Of a DNA stretch of 64,000 bases, positions 57,715 through 64,000 are shown in pieces. The notes beneath the pieces are model-generated. The model searched no databases. It was given only the letters and a program-made list of their open reading frames with translations, and was not told the DNA's origin. The translations under genes were made by a program, and so were the position numbers. Each line of letters starts with the position of its first letter. Within the stretch, counting starts at the first letter, position 1. This stretch comes from Lantana camara. Its lineage: Eukaryota; Streptophyta; Magnoliopsida; Lamiales; Verbenaceae. The stretch spans positions 59,501,501 through 59,565,500 of the forward strand of contig CM074863.1 in the NCBI GenBank assembly GCA_037501455.1. Direction: 5' to 3'.

Positions 57715-58973
57715 TATAAATAAATATTAGCGCAATTACCATGTAAGTTATAACCTCGGGTAAGGTTTTATAAAAGAAGGCAATATAAGTTCAATAATAA
57801 AATAGAACTCACCCGAGATTACAACTAATCAATTTAATAATTCAATCATGATCAATTCAATCCGTGGCCCGACGAGTGAGGGAAATTCTCCAACCTTTAC
57901 ACTAACAGTGAACAATCAATATTTAGGTTTCAATTCAATGGTTATCATGCAAGTTATTACAGTGCACAATTAGCAGTTTCATGAACCCTTCTTCCTCAGG
58001 GTGATGGTGGGCTTGCAAGACCCAACCATCCATGAATATTGTACGTCAGGAACATGACTCCCACGCACGGGATTTCTTCCGTCACCAAACCTCCTGGTAG
58101 ATTCAAAGGTGATCCCGAAATGGTGAGGATAGTGCAAGAGTTACCCATCAGCCCTTGCTTTCCCGGTTGGCTCAATACACTACCCTCGGGCCCAACGTGA
58201 ACATGCTTACTCGCCCAATCAATAATCAATCAATCGATCCATTTCATGAAATCAGTTGAAGATCATTAATGTTTTAAAAACTATAGATATATACATTTTG
58301 GCCGAAAACATCACATAAGGTTGTAGGGGTTCTATATATCTAGAACTAAACCTCACCTGTGCCGGTAATTAATAAGGATACAACTATAAAGCTTGATCCT
58401 CATCAACTTGAAGAAGATCTGTGCAACAAGGACAAGTGTTCGTGAGACATGACGCGTATAAACCATTTACGACGCACGACAAAGTCATGATCAATATGTC
58501 AGGCTATAACAATTAAGGAATGTCAAATAAGAGTATAATTATCAATAAACTAAGTACATAACTCATATAAGTCACATACAGGAGCCAAGGAAGTGGAAGA
58601 AATGCAATATGAGGGGTTTTGGTGAAGTTTGGCAAAAACGGACAATTTTCGGAAATGCACATGTTGTGGGAAAAGGGGAATATCTCAAGTTCTAGAAGTT
58701 GGAATTGAGTTTTTTTTTTTGGGATAAGAAACTAGACAAATAGACCTTTCCAATGATATATGGCTCATTTTCTAGTTCAAAGCGAGGAGAAAATGACGTA
58801 AGCTTGAAGTTGGGTGAATGCAGATTTCTGGTGAAGTGGTGACAAAAAAAAGAATTGATTATATCTCACAAATGATAAAATATACTTAGATGATTATAAT
58901 TGGAGGTTGTTCTGGACTTCAAGAGGTTTTCGTGAGTTCCAAAATCAGGTCAATCGGAGTTCGTATGAGGGAG

Positions 58974-59093
58974 AAACGGTCGTTTGAAAAATGGCCTGGA
59001 AACCCAAATGGGGGTTTGGGAGCTCTCGGGTGAGGCAGTAGGTTCCCACACGGGCGTTTAGTGTTATAACTAGGATCCCAAACGGGCGTTTGG
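58974..59093. repeat. Palindromes of LTR J
   Basis: AAACGGTCGTTT (58974-58985), CCCAAATGGGGGTTTGGG (59003-59020) and CCAAACGGGCGTTTGG (59078-59093), plus a half-decayed CACGGGCGTTTAG (about 59049). Yet another arm type, with the same CG-NN-CG centre. Confidence 0.78.
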
Positions 59094-59409
59094 AAGAGAT
59101 CTGGGCGAAAAATAGGGGAAAAACAGGGGCTATGCACGGGAATTGGCTCCCAAGCCTTCCCAACACAAAACCAAGACAAGAATCAACTCAAAACTAACAT
59201 ATAACATATATATAACTCATATATATCAAGTAGGTATCAATTAAACCATGGGAACATGCATAGATCATCAAGAATTCATCAACCAAACCCTATATATTTA
59301 TCATGGCTTAACTCTGAAATAATCCATGAATTCATTCGAGCTTTCAAGTTCCATGCTCATAATCATACTTCTAGCCACAAATAATCAAAGAATCTCATTA
59401 TAGTTATCA

Positions 59410-59414
59410 AACCC
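59410..59414. repeat. Probable TSD AACCC of element K (one side only)
   Basis: Five bases before TGTAGCACC at 59415. The partner is outside the window, so unconfirmed. Confidence 0.5.
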
Positions 59415-61281
59415 TGTAGCACCCGAGCGTAAGGTACCACATCCCCCGCACCGAGGACCGACCCGTATATGAAATGGAAGTTCATACACGTGCCAAATCC
59501 ACGGCGAACGGGGACACAACACACACGCTATGCTAGGCGGGACTAACCCTTAAACCATTCAAGATTAAGACCATATAAAAATTAGAGCAATAACGAAAAG
59601 CGAAAGCAAAATCAACATACATTATATACAATGTGCCACCAAGCTCCACAATAGATATACAAAATCATTCATGTATTCAAGGGCCACACGGCCTACAAAA
59701 TCATATACGCTCCATAACATGATCATATACAAAATAAGAATAAGAGCTTGAGTATATGAGATACTGAAAAGAAGTGCTAAACAATAATGCAAGACCTAGA
59801 CGACTAGTATTCCCGCCTAGCACTCCTGTACCTGCACAAAACACCTGAAAACAAACCGGGTTCAGTCTAAACGAGACTGGTGGTTATAAAACATGGCATA
59901 AGATATAATATCGCAGGAATTAAACACATACATGCAAGCAATAATCCCGAATGAGGTTTTAGAGTAATTTTCCCAAGTGGGTAAAACAAAAGAAGATATC
60001 ATCGGGATTGCTACTATCATATTTAATCATTAGGGTATTCGTGGCCCTGGCGAGGGGGCGTGCATTATCTCCAACCAACACCTTGTGTATTCATAATCAT
60101 TATTCATTCATTATCATACATATATTCTTGTGTGCACAATCATACGATTCATAATCATACATATACACCTTCTTCCTCTGGGTGGTGGATGGGCTTGCAA
60201 GACCCGACCACAGGTTCATACATAGGCCAATGGGGGTACATGAATCCCCAAAGGGCACTCAGCTCCCATTCCCCGCTAAACCTCCTAGCGAGAGCCGGTA
60301 TCACCATAGATTGGTTGGAACTAGTACATGGGATCCCCGTCGGCCCTTGCCTCCCCGGATAGCCACATGTACTAAGTCCCTGGGCCCGTGCAATTTCAAT
60401 CATGTTTCGCCAAAAAAAAAATCATAAGGTAGGGTTCATAAATAAAAGGGCCATACATTTGAAATCATTTACCCAAATGACTCGATTTTTATATATATAC
60501 TAATTTGGCTTAAATCCTTCACATAAGGGATATATTGGGTTGTCATAGCTATTAGAAGAGAAACCCACCTTATAAATGCAAAGGATAGGCACAAGAGTCT
60601 CAATGCTCGCCCTCGTCTCCGACCGTACCCGAATCTATGCAAAATAAAAGGTATGAGACTCAAAATGACCATATATGACGCTCGGCAATGAAATGAATAA
60701 GATATGAATGCGTAAGGGATGATATTATGTCATGAAAATGTTCATGTGCACTATTAAGTCATTTAAAACATATAACCAAGCCATTCGTTCATTCATTCGT
60801 TCAAGTTCATAAATTCACATTTCATAACAATTTAATCTAAGAATTTCATATAAGAATCCATGTACTATTTCACGTTTACAATTAGAAATAAGATAAATAA
60901 GAATGTTCACGTAATAATCGGTAATTTAAATACGTGGAATAGATATCAATTAAATTCTATAATTGAAATAAATTAAATAATATATAAAATATATTCAACA
61001 TACATAAATATATATTAAATATATATATATATCCCATGTGTATTATTTATTAATATATGTATACACAATACATACAATCATATATACTAAATATATATAC
61101 TACAAACACAATACCTACACACAGTTATACTTATACATATACTTACGTAATATATATATATATACAATGCATGCATGCAAAAACACACAACAACAAATAC
61201 ATATTTATGTTACATATCACATACATACATATACCAAATTCATGCACACACCAGTGACATGCATGCATACAATTTAGCTAA

Positions 61282-61284
<3 letters not shown>

Positions 61285-61310
<26 letters not shown>
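61285..61310. repeat. TA microsatellite in LTR K
   Basis: (TA)n of about 26 bp within a CATA/TGCATG-rich zone (about 61010-61310), at the same LTR position as in C, D, E and I. Confidence 0.85.
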
Positions 61311-61312
<2 letters not shown>

Positions 61313-61494
61313 ACGAACTACACACAGCTCAAAAGAGAAGAAAGCAGCAGCAGATTATCTACCTATCCATACACACGCACACTACAACAATGAAGAAAAA
61401 CAGTAGCAGCAGATCTATATATATAGACGCACACACAGAGCAAAACAAGGAAGAACAGAAGCAGCAAGAAAGAAACAGAAACAACAGCGGCAGT

Positions 61495-61616
61495 CTACCC
61501 GCCAGGGTAGTTTCTCAAAGCCAACTTCCCCGGCCAGGGAAAGAAAATGCAGAAGCTACTGCATCAGGGGTACCCGGCCGGGTACTTTCAAGAACAAACT
61601 CTCCCCGCTCGGGAAG
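61495..61616. repeat. Palindrome cluster of LTR K
   Basis: CTACCCGCCAGGGTAG (61495-61510), TTCCCCGGCCAGGGAA (61526-61541), perfect GTACCCGGCCGGGTAC (61570-61585) and CTCCCCGCTCGGGAAG (61601-61616). Within one cluster the outer bases differ (CTA/TAG, TTC/GAA, GTA/TAC) but stay complementary. Confidence 0.87.
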
Positions 61617-63115
61617 AGTATTATAGCAGCAAACAGGCAACAACCGCAGCAAATAACGAAACAGGGGAAGGAAAAATGGAAAGGAAAACCAGGCCAAGAC
61701 AAGCTCAAAAACTACAACCAATTCATGCCAACATAATAAGGAAATAAACGCAACAAATGCTTAGCAATTCCAGCTAGAAAACACGCAGCAGCAACAAGAA
61801 ATAAGAAGCAGTTTTCGTGAGGGAAAATAGGGGCAAAACCAAAAAAAATAGAGCAAGACATTACATGATCAATCAACCATCACTCCTTCAGCAAATAAGG
61901 TAAAAAGAAGTAGCATTTGACATCAAAATAAATCACAGAAGCTAGCAGCAGTTCGAGACGTGAGGGAAAGAAAAAAATCAGTTGGAAGTTCATTCAATCC
62001 ATAACAATTTCATTAATGATATCTCATCCAACTCTTAACCACCAACTAATACAAGCATACTCAGTCATAAATGAGGGAAAATAATTATATATATAGCACT
62101 GAAACAAGTTATAAGCCAAAGGAATTCAAGAATTCATCAAAACACTCTAAAACCTAACTATTCATTCAAAGCATCAAAACCACATGAAAACTGACTCAGA
62201 ATTAGGGATGAAGGGATCACAATGACCAGAGATGCATGTATAACATAATCCTAACTCACCTTGTTGATTGGATGAAAGTTGAATACTGGGATTTTTGCTG
62301 AATTTTCTTGCTTGTGTCAGGATATGGTCGATTGGGGATGAGTATGAGAAGATAGTGGGCTGAACTAGGGTTACAAGGACTCCAACCATAGTTAATTTGG
62401 TTAAGGTTTGAACAAGATAGGGTCATTTTAGTAAAATGTGGCAGTTTTGGTGTTGTTTCGTTTTTCGGTTGGATTTTGAAGGTTCAAACGATTTCGGAAA
62501 ATTATAAGGCTAAGTTCATTAAACTCGAATCTTCGATACGAGTTCAACGAAGTTGACAGAACTCGAATCCGAGTTCCCGAGCTCAAGATATCACATACGG
62601 AACCAAGGGTACGCTAATTGCTCGTTAACCCCCCGATTTGGTTCCACAAATCAAATTAAATTCGTTACCATGTCAAACGAGTTCGAAAACATAAACCGAG
62701 CATATAGACATGCTCATAACACATAAATTTACGACATACTAAATTTCCACGACATTTCGATATTATTTCATATAAGAACGAAGCACAAATAAACATTCAT
62801 GCACATAACCTTAATAATTTCATACATTATAAATTACAACCAACATTTAAATTCTATTTTAAATTAAAGCAAAGTCAACGGATTTTTAAAATTAATTTAG
62901 ATAATTAAGGTTATAATTTAATTAACATTAAACACTTAATTAACAAAATAAAATATTAAATTAACGAAATGCAATATTATAAATAACATAAAAATGAAAT
63001 AAAATAAAATGATAACAATTTATAATAAAATATTTAACACTTATAAACAATTAATTCGCGTAACTTGGTAAACACATACGTCATACCTTTACGATTGAAA
63101 AGTCGGGGCGTTACA

Positions 63116-63130
63116 ATCTCTCCTCCTTAA
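63116..63130 (-). other. Polypurine tract of element K
   Basis: Minus strand TTAAGGAGGAGAGAT adjoining the LTR start. Equivalent to E's TTAAGGGAAGAGGT. Confidence 0.78.
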
Positions 63131-63132
63131 AA

Positions 63133-63150
63133 GAATCCGTCCTCGGATTC
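63133..63150 (-). repeat. PPT-adjacent hairpin of element K
   Basis: GAATCCG-TCCT-CGGATTC on the plus strand (sense loop AGGA), 7-bp arms. It overlaps the pol stop codon region (63149-63151). Confidence 0.78.
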
Positions 63151-64000
63151 ACTGCTCGCCCGGAAATAATTCGGGGTGAAACTTTCTCATCTTTTCCTCC
63201 GTCTCCCACGTAGCCTCTTCGGTTTTATCACTTCTCCAAAGAACCTTGACTAGTGGAATACACCGATTTCGAAGTTCTTGAAATTTTCGATCCAATATCT
63301 TAATCGGCTTTTGAACGAAGGTGAGATTTGGTTCTAATTCCACTTCTTCAACCGGTAGAACCTCGGACTTGTCTCGATAATATTTCTGGAGTTGTGAAAC
63401 ATGAAACACATTATGAATTCCAGTCAAACTCGGAGGCAAATTCAATCGATAGGCTGTATCCCCAATCTTCTCTAGAATCTCATATGGTCCCATATACCGA
63501 GGGTTTAATTTTCCTCCTCGACCAATCCTTGAGAACCCTTTTCGTGGAGATGCCTTTAAGAAAACCCTGTCTCCAATCTCAAACTCAAGGTTCTTTCTCC
63601 GAAGGTCTGCATAACTCTTTTGTCGATCCTGGGCAGCCTTCATCCATTATCTAATTATCTTGACCTTGTCAATAGCCTCTTGTACGGCCTTAGACGGTTT
63701 TTCCTTCTTCTCCCCTCTTTTCACGCCTTCCTGTTTGGTCCAATTCCATTCCTCCAATTCAAAGAACAACGGAGATCTACATTTACGTCCGTAGAGAGCT
63801 TCATAAGGGGCCATCTCAATCGAGGCTTGATAGCTATTGTTGTAAGCGAACTCGATTAATGGCAACTGTTCATTCCACGAGCTTTCAAAGTCCAATGCAC
63901 ATGCTCTCAACATATCCTCCAGATACTTAATCAACCTCTCTGATTGTCCGTCGGTCTGAGGATGGAAAGTTGTGCTGAATTAAAGCCTTGTTCCCAAACA
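63149..64000 (-). pseudogene. pol: 3' end of pol of element K: integrase and chromodomain, with two in-frame stops
   Basis: Read from the window edge downward: end of the integrase catalytic core ([11 protein letters not shown] at about 63935-63967, then [28 protein letters not shown]), the C-terminal GPY/F region (FEIGDRVFLKASP, LNPRYMGPYEILEKIGDTAY), HNVFHVSQLQKYY, and a terminal chromodomain (PIKILDRKFQELRNRCIPLV, then KVLWRSDKTEEATWE). Integrase inserts element DNA; the chromodomain directs it to chromatin and is diagnostic of chromoviruses, here most like Tekay/Del. TAA codons interrupt the frame at 63980-63982 and 63647-63649, so this copy is inactive as read. Reverse transcriptase, RNase H and gag would lie beyond 64000. 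It is the only pol sequence in the window. Confidence 0.92.

Larger units (their letters stand above)
57247..59414 (-). mobile_element. LTR J, 3' part, cut by element K
   Basis: Minus strand end ...CCGGGTGTTACA; left flank TCTTC. Acceptor CTTGCAG|G at 57632; CTAGGTGGG/CCCGCTTAGC pair near 57613 and 57372; hairpin AGTCT-ACAAA-AGACT near 57657-57671. Contains a G28 run, palindromes 58974-59093, and box GGTTTATACGCGTC near 58455. K interrupts at 59415, so neither the 5' end nor a mate LTR is seen. Confidence 0.75.
59415..63115 (-). mobile_element. 3' LTR of element K
   Basis: 3701 bp, minus strand TGTAACGCCCCGAC...GGGTGCTACA, next to K's polypurine tract. U3 palindrome GAACTCG-GATT-CGAGTTC (62569-62586, sense); donor ACAAG|GTGAGT at 62259; palindromes 61495-61616; TA runs at 61285-61310; hairpin CAGTCT-AAACG-AGACTG 59863-59879; acceptor GTGCAG|G at 59832; pair GCTAGGCGGGA / TCCCGCCTAGC (59811-59821 and 59532-59542). 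Closely parallels LTR D. Confidence 0.9.

Noticed and set aside
61038..61393. Overlapping small ORFs rich in Y, I, T and H
   Set aside because: Translated TA/CATA/TGCATG simple repeats in LTR K.

Overview
This window reads as intergenic DNA from a large, repeat-rich flowering-plant genome. I find no host gene, tRNA, rRNA or CRISPR array. Nearly every base belongs to nested Ty3/gypsy LTR retrotransposons. Evidence: LTRs of about 2.9-4.2 kb with TGT...ACA ends, primer-binding sites of the TGGTATCAGAGC type (complementary to initiator tRNA-Met), polypurine tracts next to LTRs, 5-bp target-site duplications (TSDs), gag ORFs, and one integrase with a C-terminal chromodomain. The chromodomain and long LTRs fit the Tekay/Del chromovirus lineage. 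Species cannot be told from the window.

Layout (capital letters are my names). 1-1933: 3' end of the internal region of a decayed gag-type element (+). 1934-13149: its 3' LTR A, interrupted by solo LTR C (3631-11096, TSD TGCTT), itself interrupted by solo LTR D (5518-9292, TSD TTACA). 13150-18062: 5' LTR B, PBS and a truncated gag (+). 18063-43891: element E (-), with its 3' LTR at 18063-21852 and its interior split by element F. Element F (-), 24187-42799, TSD AACTC, carries only gag and is split by element L (+), 28150-38011, TSD ACACC, a young non-coding LARD-like element. 43892-47035: a chimeric LTR fusing E's 5' LTR to the 3' LTR of gag-only element G (-), whose interior is 47036-49683. 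49684-57246: G's 5' LTR, interrupted by solo LTR I (50434-57187, TSD TAATC), itself interrupted by solo LTR H (50585-53477). 57247-59414: part of LTR J (-). 59415-64000: 3' LTR and pol 3' end of element K (-), the only pol sequence here and already broken by stop codons.

How the parts relate. Most elements here lack pol (F and G have gag only, L has nothing intact), so they look like parasites moved by proteins of K-type autonomous relatives. They share with K a set of cis signals. These are: a GAAYTCG-loop-CGARTTC palindrome upstream of a TATA-like site; a splice-donor-like AAG|GTAAG and acceptor-like TGCAG|G inside the LTR, implying an LTR-borne intron of about 2.3 kb or more; clusters of 12-22 bp GGCC-centred palindromes inside that intron; a CAGTC/GACTG hairpin before the acceptor; a 9-11 bp inverted pair GCTAGGCGG / CCGCCTAGC about 300 bp apart; and a hairpin with an AGGA loop just upstream of the polypurine tract. 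In several of these the arms change together between families while complementarity is kept. That is the most interesting signal in the window. E and L also carry tandem arrays of about 30-37 bp hairpins.
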